From NCBI GenBank assembly GCA_046154585.1, contig JBJXDX010000090.1:1-64000 (forward strand): a DNA stretch of 64,000 bases. The letters are read 5' to 3'. This document shows, in pieces, positions 42,938 through 50,226 of this stretch; position 1 is the first letter of the stretch; every line of letters begins with the position of its first letter. Both the position numbers and the translations under genes were made by a program. The notes beneath the pieces are model-generated. The model saw nothing but the letters and a program-made list of their open reading frames with translations, did no database searches and was not told where the DNA came from. This DNA is from CADEFX01 sp046154585 (GTDB taxonomy: Bacteria; Pseudomonadota; Alphaproteobacteria; Rhizobiales; Hyphomicrobiaceae).

Positions 42938-44932
42938 TCAGGGGTGCGGAGGGATGGGCTGCGCCCGCGCGACCGTGCAGGCTCCGTGCTTGGTTTTTTC
43001 CCACAGGTAGGGCGTGCGAACGAGCTGGAAGAGCGCCCTGTACCCGGCGCAGGAGATCAGCAGCCAATAGACCGGCGTCAGGAGGGAATGCTTGGCAAGG
43101 CGGGGCGTTCCCTTCCGGACCGCCGCCAGGGCGCCGAGCATCATGGCGCTGGCATAGCCAAGGCCCAGATTCAGCACCGCAATCCACCATAACCATTGCT
43201 GCACGGGATTGGCGGCCTCGGCAAACAGCCGGCCGCTGGCACCTTCGACGATGAGCAGCACGTAGCCCCAGGGGTGCACGAGGATGGAGAGCAGGATGCT
43301 GCCCATCAGCACGTGCAGCCCGAGCCATCGCTTCCAGCCGAGATCGCACAGGATGCGGCGGGGCTCGCGGTTGTGGACGAGATAGGTCTGCATCCAGCCT
43401 TTCAGCCAGCGCGTCCGCTGCCGGAACCAGTTGCCGAAGTGTTCAGGCGCCTCCTCCCACGTGATCGAGGCCAGGGTCGCCGTGCTGAAGCCTTCCCGGG
43501 CGATGCGGAAGCCGAGGTCGGCGTCCTCGGTGACGTTGTAGGGATCCCAGGCGCCGATGCGCCTGAGCGTGTCGGCCCGGAAGTGGTTGGATGTGCCGCC
43601 GAGCGGCACGGGGATGCTCAACCGTTCGAGCGCCGGCAGAATGGCCGCAAAGAGGGCCGCATATTCGAGCGTGAACTGGCGCGTGAGCCAGTTCGACTCT
43701 GCATTATGGATATCGAGTTGGGCCTGCACGCATGCGACATCGGGCCCGGCACTCTGGAATAGAGCGAGAGCCCTGCGCAGCTGATCCGGCTGCGGCAGAT
43801 CTTCGGCATCGTACACGACGACGAACTCGCCGCGCGCGAGCCCCAGCGCGTAGTTCAGGGCCTTGGGCTTGGTGCGTGGACCTCGATCGGGCACGACGAC
43901 GATCGCGACGTTGCCCTGAAGGTCTAGCGTCTCGGCGACGCGCCGTGTCTCGAGGTCATCGCTCTCCAGGGCCAGCAGCACCTGAAGCTTGGCGGCCGGA
44001 TAGTCGAGTGCTGCCAGCGCCTGCACAAGCCCGGGCAAGACTTCCGCCTCCCGGTACAACGCAACGAGGACGGTGTAGACTGGCAGGCTGGCGTCATCCA
44101 GCCGGCTGCTGGCCGCTTGCGACTTTCGCCGCGCCGAGGGCCGCAGCAATTCTGAGACGGCACAGCAGCGAATGAGAACGACGCAGAAGAACGGCAGGGC
44201 GAGAAGGGCGGCCAGGACCGGGACGGCGATGTCCGGCGCTGCGAGGACGCCACCAATCGGCAGTCCGACGAGACTGACGAGGAGCAGAACCTGCCACGAT
44301 CGATGCGGCGTGCGCGCGGACAGGTCCTCGGACCGGCGCCACAGGCCGTTGATCGCGGCATCCATCAGCGCCGGCGCGCGCTGGCGGTCCATCGCGACGG
44401 CGATTTCGGCGCGGGTGGCGAGAACGAACCGCTTCCGCCGCGCATCGCCCGTAGCTCCGATCGAGCGCAGGATGTGAGGCGAAAAGCTCCGCGCCTCCAC
44501 GGCCACGACCTCGCGGCCTTCGAAAATGCCGGCCATGACACTCGGCCACGGCGGATAGGAGGCGGATGGCGACAGCTCCGCCAGCGGTGCTCCGTCGACC
44601 GCCGGCATTCCCACGTGGTCGGCCACGGCGCTGACGTAGTCGGCCTCGGACACCCAGCCATTCGAGATCAGCACTTCGTGCGTCGATACGGCCCCATTCG
44701 CCGCCAGCGCCCGGGCCCGCCGCAGCGTTGCCGCATCGATCAGGCGGGACAGAAGAAATCCGTACTCGTCGTCAGGAAGTGTCACTGTCGCGGGCAAAAC
44801 CCGGCGTTGGCGTACGCGGCGCAGGCGCGCTAGAATCCCGGCCGGGCTCTGCCGAAGCGCTGTCCGATTCGCGGACCGCGCCTCGCCCAAGGCCCACGCA
44901 GCCGCAACCCGCGCCTGCCGCCTGACGAGCAT
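42938..44932 (-). CDS. Family 2 glycosyltransferase with N-terminal MshEN-like domain
   Basis: This membrane-bound processive-type glycosyltransferase has about 664 residues. The N-terminal part (roughly 45-150) looks like the GspE/MshEN nucleotide-binding domain (LIDAATLRRARALAANGAVS, ADYVSAVADHVGMP). Two membrane segments follow near residue 220. The GT2 domain shows YTVLVALYREAEVLPGLVQA, the DxD-like VVYDAEDLPQPDQLR, the catalytic NVTEDADLGFRIAREGF, and QRTRWLKGWMQTYL (Q-x-x-R-W). Three or four membrane segments end it. I start at ATG 44932 so that it is divergent from the next gene by 65 nt. Product is probably an extracellular polysaccharide. Confidence 0.9.
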   Translation of the reverse strand: MLVRRQARVAAAWALGEARSANRTALRQSPAGILARLRRVRQRRVLPATVTLPDDEYGFLLSRLIDAATLRRARALAANGAVSTHEVLISNGWVSEADYVSAVADHVGMPAVDGAPLAELSPSASYPPWPSVMAGIFEGREVVAVEARSFSPHILRSIGATGDARRKRFVLATRAEIAVAMDRQRAPALMDAAINGLWRRSEDLSARTPHRSWQVLLLVSLVGLPIGGVLAAPDIAVPVLAALLALPFFCVVLIRCCAVSELLRPSARRKSQAASSRLDDASLPVYTVLVALYREAEVLPGLVQALAALDYPAAKLQVLLALESDDLETRRVAETLDLQGNVAIVVVPDRGPRTKPKALNYALGLARGEFVVVYDAEDLPQPDQLRRALALFQSAGPDVACVQAQLDIHNAESNWLTRQFTLEYAALFAAILPALERLSIPVPLGGTSNHFRADTLRRIGAWDPYNVTEDADLGFRIAREGFSTATLASITWEEAPEHFGNWFRQRTRWLKGWMQTYLVHNREPRRILCDLGWKRWLGLHVLMGSILLSILVHPWGYVLLIVEGASGRLFAEAANPVQQWLWWIAVLNLGLGYASAMMLGALAAVRKGTPRLAKHSLLTPVYWLLISCAGYRALFQLVRTPYLWEKTKHGACTVARAQPIPPHP

Positions 44933-44997
44933 GATGACCCCCGCCGCTTTGGCCGTTCGGCGGTTCGTCGTGCTGGCCTCGAGACACGGAACGCCGA

Positions 44998-45819
44998 ATG
45001 ACCAAACTGAGCATAAGCTGGATCGCGGTCTGCGCAAGCCTGCTCGCTGCACTGTTGAATTTCGGGGCGGCCACGGCGCAGGACGGAGCGCAAACCGGCG
45101 GCGACGATGTGCAGCGCCGGGCCGCTATCCGCTTCCTCACCGGCGGAGACTTCCCGCCGTTCCACTACTACGACGAGGAAGGCGTTCTGACGGGCTTCGA
45201 TGTCGACATCGCCCGAGCCATTTGCCTGGAGTTGTCGGCGGCGTGCGACATTCGTGTCCGCGCCTGGGACGACATGCTGCCGGCGCTGCGGCGGCGCGAG
45301 GCCGATGCCGTCATCGCCTCGCAGGCCATCACGCCTCAAGCCCTTGCGCAGGCCGACTTCACGGACCGCTATTATTACACACCCGCCTGGTTCGCCGGAC
45401 AACGCGGGGGCACCAAGCTCGAGACGACACCGGAAAAGCTGGAAGGCAAGAAAATCAGCGTGGCGAAAGGATCCGCGCATGAGGCCTATCTGCGCGCGTT
45501 CTTTCCCGGCAGCTCGATACTGACCTTCGAAACGCCGGCACAGGCGCGCGAGGCGCTGATGATGCGCGCCGCCGACCTCGCGTTCGATGACGGCATCAGT
45601 CTCGTGTTCTGGCTCAACGGCACGCTTTCCAAGGAATGCTGCGAGCTCGCCGGCGGGCCGTTCTACGAGCCCAAGTATTTCGGCGACGGCGTCGGCATCG
45701 CGGTCGCCAAGAGCGATGGGGCGCTCAAAGGCCTCATCAACCAAGCGGTGAGGCGCGTGCGCGAGACCGGACGATACGAGGAGTTGCTGCTGCGCTACTT
45801 TCCCAACCGGCTCTATTAG
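44998..45819 (+). CDS. Family 3 extracellular solute-binding protein (amino-acid-binding type)
   Basis: This 273-residue periplasmic protein has an N-terminal signal (SISWIAVCASLLAALLNFGA, cleavage near ATAQD). The body reads IRFLTGGDFPPFHYYDEEGV, LTGFDVDIARAICLEL and LRRREADAVIASQAI, the SBP_bac_3 pattern, and later KKISVAKGSAHEAYLRAFFP. No ABC permease or ATPase genes adjoin it, so it is an orphan binding protein or a sensor partner. It is divergent from the glycosyltransferase. Its stop codon overlaps a palindromic repeat. Confidence 0.9.
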   Translation: MTKLSISWIAVCASLLAALLNFGAATAQDGAQTGGDDVQRRAAIRFLTGGDFPPFHYYDEEGVLTGFDVDIARAICLELSAACDIRVRAWDDMLPALRRREADAVIASQAITPQALAQADFTDRYYYTPAWFAGQRGGTKLETTPEKLEGKKISVAKGSAHEAYLRAFFPGSSILTFETPAQAREALMMRAADLAFDDGISLVFWLNGTLSKECCELAGGPFYEPKYFGDGVGIAVAKSDGALKGLINQAVRRVRETGRYEELLLRYFPNRLY

Positions 45820-45892
45820 AGCAGGATCGTTTCGGATGGAACGATCTCGCTCTTGCATGAGGCGCCTCGGCCGAAACGTGAATCCTGCTCTA
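45817..45892. repeat. RIME-like palindromic intergenic repeat, copy 2 (inverted relative to copy 1)
   Basis: This 76-bp element runs from TAGAGCAGGATCGTTTCGGA to AATCCTGCTCTA. Its reverse complement aligns end to end with 19236-19310. The first three bases are the stop codon of the upstream gene. Confidence 0.8.
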
Positions 45893-45904
45893 CTTTATGC
45901 ATTT

Positions 45905-45965
45905 AGAGTGCGATTCACGCTTCACATGGAAGCTCAAGTGCTTCCATGTGAAACGATCGCACTCT
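45905..45965. repeat. Strong palindrome adjoining the RIME-like repeat
   Basis: Outer arms are AGAGTGCGAT / ATCGCACTCT and inner arms TTCACATGGAAGC / GCTTCCATGTGAA around a 6-nt loop. It lies 12 bp after the RIME-like element and ends 30 nt before the next gene start. It may be a second repeat element or a terminator for the upstream gene. Confidence 0.7.
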
Positions 45966-45995
45966 GAGCCAACCCCCCGACGGAGGAAACATCGG

Positions 45996-46322
45996 ATGAT
46001 TTTCGACCACCGCACCTACACGCTGAAGCCCGGCACCATCAAGGCCCATCTGGAGATCTATGAGAAATTCGGGTTCGGACCGCAATCCAAGCACCTGGGC
46101 AAGCCGGTTCTCTACGCCACGACCGAGGTCGGGGACGTCAATAGCTACGTGCATGTGTGGGTCTACAAGGATCTTGCCGACCGCACGGCGCGGCGCGCGG
46201 CGATGTGGGCCGACCCGGAGTGGGTCACCTACACCAAGAAGTCGGCCGAGCTTGGCGCGTTGCTCAAGCAGGAAAACAAAATCCTGGTCGCAACGAGCTT
46301 CTTCAAGCTGCCGGGTGCGTAG
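45996..46322 (+). CDS. NIPSNAP family protein
   Basis: This small dimeric alpha/beta-barrel protein of 108 residues starts MIFDHRTYTLKPGTIKAHLE, the characteristic opening, followed by the barrel strand VNSYVHVWVYKDLADRTARR and ending LVATSFFKLPGA. Function of the family is unclear; bacterial members are often near catabolic genes. CGGAGGAAAC precedes the ATG at 45996. Confidence 0.88.
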   Translation: MIFDHRTYTLKPGTIKAHLEIYEKFGFGPQSKHLGKPVLYATTEVGDVNSYVHVWVYKDLADRTARRAAMWADPEWVTYTKKSAELGALLKQENKILVATSFFKLPGA

Positions 46323-46374
46323 ATCAATGGTCCCGGGCGCGCGGCCCGGGACCATTCTTGACGTTCAGCGCGCA

Positions 46375-46698
46375 TCACCAGCGAACATCAACGTCGGCAA
46401 ACGGCGCCTGCACGCGCACGCGGCGGCGATCCGTATTGACATCGACATCGGCAAACGGGGCATCGACGCGGACGCGGCGGCCCGCTTCGACATGCGCGTA
46501 CGGCGCATCGACTCTTACGTCACGCGTGCGTCTGCGATCCGCGTCAGCCTTGTCGCCGGATGAGACCTGAACGACAGCGGAGGAAGCGTCCGTCCGGGAC
46601 AGCCCGATACCAGGACCGGCAACGGCCGCCACTGCCGACGCTCCGGCAATCAGCGCAAAGCCGGCCGACAAGAGAAAAGATCGCGGCGTCAATGACAT
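46375..46698 (-). CDS. Small exported protein with three tandem RVDAPFADVDV-type repeats
   Basis: This 107-residue protein has a signal peptide (MSLTPRSFLLSAGFALIAGA) and, after a short spacer, three consecutive repeats near the C-terminus: RDVRVDAPYAHVEAG, RRVRVDAPFADVDVNTDR and RRVRVQAPFADVDVRW. The repeats alternate basic and acidic residues, suggesting short beta-strands. AGGAG precedes the ATG. I know of no function. It lies 30 nt from the regulator gene upstream on the same strand. Confidence 0.75.
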   Translation of the reverse strand: MSLTPRSFLLSAGFALIAGASAVAAVAGPGIGLSRTDASSAVVQVSSGDKADADRRRTRDVRVDAPYAHVEAGRRVRVDAPFADVDVNTDRRRVRVQAPFADVDVRW

Positions 46699-46728
46699 CG
46701 GGAACTCCTATTACGATGTACTCCCGGA

Positions 46729-47172
46729 TCATTTGGCGGCCGAAACCCTGGCGATCAAGGTTGCGGACCCTTGATGGGACGATTTGGCCCCGTCGTTGGA
46801 GCCACCGCCGTTGGCACGATCGAAGCGCTGGCGCGCCTCTTCCATGGTCTTCTGGTTGCCGATGGCCCAGGCGCCCAGCGCCTGCACCGGTTCCAGCAGC
46901 GACAAGCCCAACGGGGTCAGGGCGTATTCCACGCGCGGCGGATTGGTCGGATGGACGGTGCGCGTGACGAGGCCGTCCCGCTCCAGCGCCCGCAATGTCA
47001 ACGTCAGCATGCGCTGAGAGATGCCGCCCACCTCGCGCCGGATCTCGCTGAAGCGCTTGGGCCCGCTGCCCAGCAGATTGACCACCAGAACAGTCCATTT
47101 ATCGCCGATTCTGGCCAGAACCGCGCTGATCGCCTTGCAGTCACCGGGCAAGTGCATGTTCCTTGGTTTCAA
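46729..47172 (-). CDS. HxlR-family winged-helix transcriptional regulator
   Basis: This 147-residue MarR-like regulator of the HxlR group contains the N-terminal Cys in LPGDCKAISAVLARIGDKWT and the helix-turn-helix FSEIRREVGGISQRMLTLTL followed by ALERDGLVTRTVHP. I place the start at TTG 47172 because AAGGAGG (47186-47180) sits 7 nt upstream; the ATG 5 codons later has only AAGGA. It faces the FMN reductase gene divergently, the arrangement of HxlR/YodB-type redox or quinone sensing pairs. Confidence 0.88.
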   Translation of the reverse strand: MKPRNMHLPGDCKAISAVLARIGDKWTVLVVNLLGSGPKRFSEIRREVGGISQRMLTLTLRALERDGLVTRTVHPTNPPRVEYALTPLGLSLLEPVQALGAWAIGNQKTMEEARQRFDRANGGGSNDGAKSSHQGSATLIARVSAAK

Positions 47173-47259
47173 AAATGTGCCTCCTTGTGCATCTCCCTCA
47201 TACGCACATATGTAGTGCTGGTTACTTAAAATTACCATCCACAGGAACGGGAAGCTTTC

Positions 47260-47811
47260 ATGACCAGGATCGTCGTCATCGTCGGCAGCCTCCGGCGCGA
47301 GTCCATCAACCGGAAGCTGGCACATGCGCTCGCCAAGCTGGCCAAGCCCGGCACCGAGTTCACATTTTCAAAGATCGATGATCTGCCGCTGTTCAGCCAG
47401 GATCTCGAGCCGAGCCCGCCGGCGTCGGTGACGCGTCTGAAAGGCGAGGTCGAAGCCGCCGATGGCGTGCTCATCGTGACGCCGGAGTACAACCGCTCCA
47501 TCCCGGGCGTGCTCAAGAACGCCATCGACTGGGCGTCGCGGCCCTACGGCAAGAACTCGTTCGACGGCAAGCCGACGGCGGCGATCGGCACGGCCATGGG
47601 CAGCCTCGGCACCGCTGCCGCACAGCAGCATCTGCGCAGCATCCTCGCCTATCTCAATGTCGTGCTGATGGGACAGCCGGAAGGCTACATCGTCTTCAAG
47701 CAGGGCCTCGTCGACGACTCCCACACGGTCACCGACGAAAACGTGCGCAAATTCCTGCAAACCTACATGGACAAATTCGGCGCCTGGGTGGAGCGCTACG
47801 GCAAGAAATAG
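47260..47811 (+). CDS. NADPH-dependent FMN reductase / azoreductase-like flavoprotein
   Basis: This 183-residue flavodoxin-like reductase has the FMN-phosphate loop VGSLRRESINRKLAHALA and the isoalloxazine-binding TPEYNRSIPGVLKNAIDWAS; GSLGTAAAQQHLRSIL follows. It probably reduces quinones or azo compounds with NAD(P)H. It is divergent from the HxlR regulator, which likely controls it. AGGAACGGGAAG precedes the ATG. Confidence 0.92.
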   Translation: MTRIVVIVGSLRRESINRKLAHALAKLAKPGTEFTFSKIDDLPLFSQDLEPSPPASVTRLKGEVEAADGVLIVTPEYNRSIPGVLKNAIDWASRPYGKNSFDGKPTAAIGTAMGSLGTAAAQQHLRSILAYLNVVLMGQPEGYIVFKQGLVDDSHTVTDENVRKFLQTYMDKFGAWVERYGKK

Positions 47812-47911
47812 AACCGCCACGAGCCGCACGCATCCGGCACACACGAATTATCGCGCTCCGCCGCGGAACCCTGAAAGGGAACCGGGCGGAACGCGTGCTC
47901 ATGATCTTCAA

Positions 47912-48178
47912 CTACATCCCGTAGCGAATTCGCCAGTCTTTGCCATAGGGCCGTACGCGCTCGTTCGGGTTGCCGTAGACCATCGATTCGATCTCGCTCG
48001 GATCGACGCCGATGTCCTTCAAGGTGCGGCCGTCCAGCCCGCTCAGGATGTGCACAGTCTTCTTCTGCGCCCGCCTGCGCTGCCAAGCCGTCCAAGCCCA
48101 CATCCCTAACCCTGCCAGTCGCGGCACCAGTGGCGTACGCGCCTCGACCGGCGTCGGTATGAAATGTCTCGCTAGCAT
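47912..48178 (-). CDS. DUF1127 domain-containing small protein
   Basis: This 88-residue protein has the DUF1127 core WTAWQRRRAQKKTVHILSGL, DGRTLKDIGVDPSEIESMVY, typical of small arginine-rich alphaproteobacterial proteins (CcaF/YjiS-like) linked in other species to phosphate, RNA turnover or motility. No membrane segment is evident. It lies between the FMN reductase and the YafY regulator and is divergent from the latter. Confidence 0.88.
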   Translation of the reverse strand: MLARHFIPTPVEARTPLVPRLAGLGMWAWTAWQRRRAQKKTVHILSGLDGRTLKDIGVDPSEIESMVYGNPNERVRPYGKDWRIRYGM

Positions 48179-48302
48179 GATCGCCTCCTACTGTTCTGTT
48201 TCGCCCGCAGCGTTACCGAAGCCCTGTTTTGCCGGCTCCGACCTGGCTCCAGCACCGCACCGATGTCGCCCGGTTCTGCGATGCCCGGACTATGCCTGAG
48301 GC

Positions 48303-48359
48303 CTCCTGACAGCTTCCTGTCAGGAGCCCTGACACGCTCCTGACAAGGCATGTCAGGAG
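48303..48359. promoter_or_regulatory. Double palindrome CTCCTGACA...TGTCAGGAG upstream of the YafY gene
   Basis: Two perfect 9-bp inverted repeats: CTCCTGACA (48303-48311) with TGTCAGGAG (48318-48326), and CTCCTGACA (48337-48345) with TGTCAGGAG (48351-48359), spacers of 6 and 5 nt. They lie just before the YafY-type gene and within the intergenic region facing DUF1127. The palindrome core recurs at 51165-51183. This is a probable operator for the WYL regulator. Confidence 0.7.
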
Positions 48360-48407
48360 CGGTAGGGTATGGTCTCGGCCATCGGGACCAATCGAACGGG
48401 TGACAAC

Positions 48408-49124
48408 GTGCGCCGCGCCGACCGACTCTTTGAAATCATTCAGTTTATGCGCCGTAAGGACGTGGTGCGTGCCCGCGATCTCAGCGAGGCGCTGGAGGTG
48501 TCCGAACGGACCATCTATCGCGACATCCAGGACCTGATCACCAGCGGCGTGCCGATCGAGGGCGAGGCCGGCATCGGCTACGTCCTGAAGGCAGGCTTCG
48601 ACCTGCCGCCGCTGATGTTCAAGGAGCAGGAGATCGAAGCGCTGGTGCTGGGTGCACGCATCATCGAGTCCTGGGCCGACGCTGAATTGGCGACGGCGGC
48701 GACCGACGTCATTGCCAAGATCGAGGCTGTGATTCCCGACCGCCTGCGCGGATACATGGCCAACACCGCGCTGCTGGCGCCGACCTCGCACTACATGGAG
48801 CCGATCGGTTTCGACCTGGCGCAGCTGCGCCGCGCGCTACGCAACCAGCTCAAGGTGCATTTCGCCTATCGCAACGTCTATGGCACCGATTCCGTGCGCA
48901 CCGTAAGGCCGCTGTCGCTCGCCTATTTCGGCCCGGTGTGGATGCTGGCGGCGTGGTGCGAGCTGCGCAACGACTTCCGCACGTTCCGGCTCGATCGCAT
49001 CGAGAACTTCGGCCTGCGCGAAGATCGCTTCCGCCACGAGCCGGGCAAGACGTTGCACGATTTCCTCAAGCGCCCACAGACGTGGACGCGCGGCGCGCCA
49101 GGCGCGGCGGGCCTTTCGGCTTAG
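48408..49124 (+). CDS. YafY-type (HTH plus WYL domain) transcriptional regulator
   Basis: This is a regulator of about 238 residues with an N-terminal HTH (RARDLSEALEVSERTIYRDI, QDLITSGVPIEGEAGIGYVL) and a C-terminal WYL domain containing FAYRNVYGTDSVRTVRPLSL, GPVWMLAAWCELRNDFRTFR and LDRIENF. I prefer the GTG at 48408 (VRRADRLFEIIQFMRR), where such proteins normally begin; ATG 48369 is an alternative. Two perfect palindromes upstream suggest autoregulation. The same core palindrome precedes the ABM-domain gene at 51.1 kb, a likely target. Confidence 0.9.
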   Translation: MRRADRLFEIIQFMRRKDVVRARDLSEALEVSERTIYRDIQDLITSGVPIEGEAGIGYVLKAGFDLPPLMFKEQEIEALVLGARIIESWADAELATAATDVIAKIEAVIPDRLRGYMANTALLAPTSHYMEPIGFDLAQLRRALRNQLKVHFAYRNVYGTDSVRTVRPLSLAYFGPVWMLAAWCELRNDFRTFRLDRIENFGLREDRFRHEPGKTLHDFLKRPQTWTRGAPGAAGLSA

Positions 49125-49144
49125 CGCGCGTTTTGCAGCGCGAC

Positions 49145-49174
49145 GACCATTGAGAGCACCCGCCCTCAATGGTC
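49145..49174 (+). terminator. Hairpin downstream of the YafY gene
   Basis: GACCATTGAG (49145-49154) pairs perfectly with CTCAATGGTC (49165-49174). There is no T-run. It sits 20 nt after the YafY-type gene's stop, so it is a probable terminator or mRNA-stabilising stem. Confidence 0.5.
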
Positions 49175-49329
49175 TATCCCCGCAGTCAGTGACGCGTGCG
49201 GCGCCGCCGCTTCAACGTTTGCCCGCTCTCCGGCAGCCGAACGACGTCGTGACCGTTTTGCTGCGGCCATCCCGCAATGGCCTGAAAACGGACACCGTCA
49301 CCTTGTAGAAACGCCCCCTGAAGGTATCA

Positions 49330-49343
49330 ACGTCTAAAGACGT
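49330..49343. promoter_or_regulatory. Palindrome ACGTCTAAAGACGT before the XRE regulator gene
   Basis: Perfect 6-bp arms ACGTCT/AGACGT separated by AA, 15 nt upstream of the XRE gene start. It may be an autoregulatory operator, although the overlap with the ribosome site region could also block translation. Confidence 0.4.
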
Positions 49344-49358
49344 CTGATGCGGGGGCAC

Positions 49359-49964
49359 ATGTCCGAAAGTTGGAGCGACTTGCTAAGGCGCTACAGGGTG
49401 CGCCACGCGTTGACCCAGGCGCGCATGGCCGACGTTCTCGGCGTATCGCAGCGCACGATCTCGAGGTGGGAGCGCGGCGAGGACAGGCCCAGCCTCGACC
49501 GGCAAAAGCAATTGCGCGCCCTGTGCTGGGAGCCGCCGTCGCGTCTGCTGCGCAGCCTCGTAGCGTCAGTGATGCACAGCCCGTTTCCGCGCGCACTGTC
49601 GCGCATGCCGACACTACAGCTCCTAGCCGTGTCGCCCGCGGCCATCGCCAAGCGGCCCTCGATCACCGACTGGATCGGCCGCGACCTCGCCGAAATTGCC
49701 TGCGGCGTGCTGGAGGAGATGCTCGACGACAGAGGTCTGCAGCGGAGCATCGCCAACGGCGAGGTGGCGTGCGTCCTGACCACGACGCGCAGCGTTCTGC
49801 AGACGGCCGAGCACCCGCGCATCGGCAGCTATCGCACGATCATCACGTACCACGCGCACGACGGCGAACTCTACAGCGACGCCATGGCTGTGCCCGCTCC
49901 GAAGTCGGCAAAGCTGGGGTACAAGGCGATATACATGGACGAGGTGTGCACCGATCCGGCTTGA
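49359..49964 (+). CDS. XRE-family helix-turn-helix regulator
   Basis: This 201-residue protein has an N-terminal Cro/CI-type HTH (ALTQARMADVLGVSQRTISR followed by WERGEDRPSLDRQKQLRAL) and an uncharacterised C-terminal domain of about 120 residues, with TIITYHAHDGELYSDAMAV near the end, possibly a PAS-like or ligand-sensing fold. I start at the ATG at 49359 (MSESWSDLL) after GGGGGC. A candidate EcfG-driven small RNA follows downstream. Confidence 0.85.
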   Translation: MSESWSDLLRRYRVRHALTQARMADVLGVSQRTISRWERGEDRPSLDRQKQLRALCWEPPSRLLRSLVASVMHSPFPRALSRMPTLQLLAVSPAAIAKRPSITDWIGRDLAEIACGVLEEMLDDRGLQRSIANGEVACVLTTTRSVLQTAEHPRIGSYRTIITYHAHDGELYSDAMAVPAPKSAKLGYKAIYMDEVCTDPA

Positions 49965-50003
49965 GCGCGGGCCCACGCGCCTTCACGCAAAGGTGTTCCG
50001 CAG

Positions 50004-50028
50004 GGAACAGCCGAACGGTTCGTGCGTT
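50004..50028 (+). promoter_or_regulatory. EcfG-type (general stress sigma factor) promoter
   Basis: GGAAC (50004-50008), exactly 16 nt, then CGTT (50025-50028). This matches the alphaproteobacterial EcfG/sigmaT consensus GGAAC-N16/17-CGTT without mismatch. It is followed by three hairpins and a strong terminator, without an ORF, and so probably drives a small RNA. Confidence 0.7.
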
Positions 50029-50033
50029 GCTAA

Positions 50034-50145
50034 GCTCTCTGCATCATCGGCTCCCCTCCGATGATGTTTAGCGCGCCCCCTCCCCCCGTAGGGCCGCGCG
50101 CCATAAGTAGGACGCCTCGCCCCCGTCGAGGCGTCCTTTTTTTTT
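50034..50145 (+). ncRNA. Candidate stress-induced small RNA with C-rich hairpin loops
   Basis: This transcript of about 110 nt is predicted from the EcfG-type promoter to the terminator. Hairpin 1 is CATCATCGG/CCGATGATG with loop CTCCCCT (50042-50066). Hairpin 2 has GCGCG/CGCGC arms around a C-rich loop CCCCCTCCCCCC (about 50071-50099). Hairpin 3 is the terminator with loop CCCCCGT. C-rich exposed loops that pair with ribosome-binding sites are known in alphaproteobacterial small RNAs (GsrN, CcsR/cuckoo types); homology to them is only inferred. There is no likely ORF inside. It lies between the XRE gene and a membrane-protein gene. Confidence 0.65.
50110..50145 (+). terminator. Strong intrinsic terminator
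   Basis: GGACGCCTCG (50110-50119) pairs perfectly with CGAGGCGTCC (50127-50136) around a 7-nt C-rich loop, followed by nine T (50137-50145). It ends the candidate small RNA and would also stop read-through from the XRE gene. Confidence 0.9.
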
Positions 50146-50226
50146 GCGAACACTTCCTTTTGGAACCGCATGGTGTCCGACACGCTGGCGGCGTAAGCTT
50201 TGCGCCGGGCAACATGGGGAAGTGTC

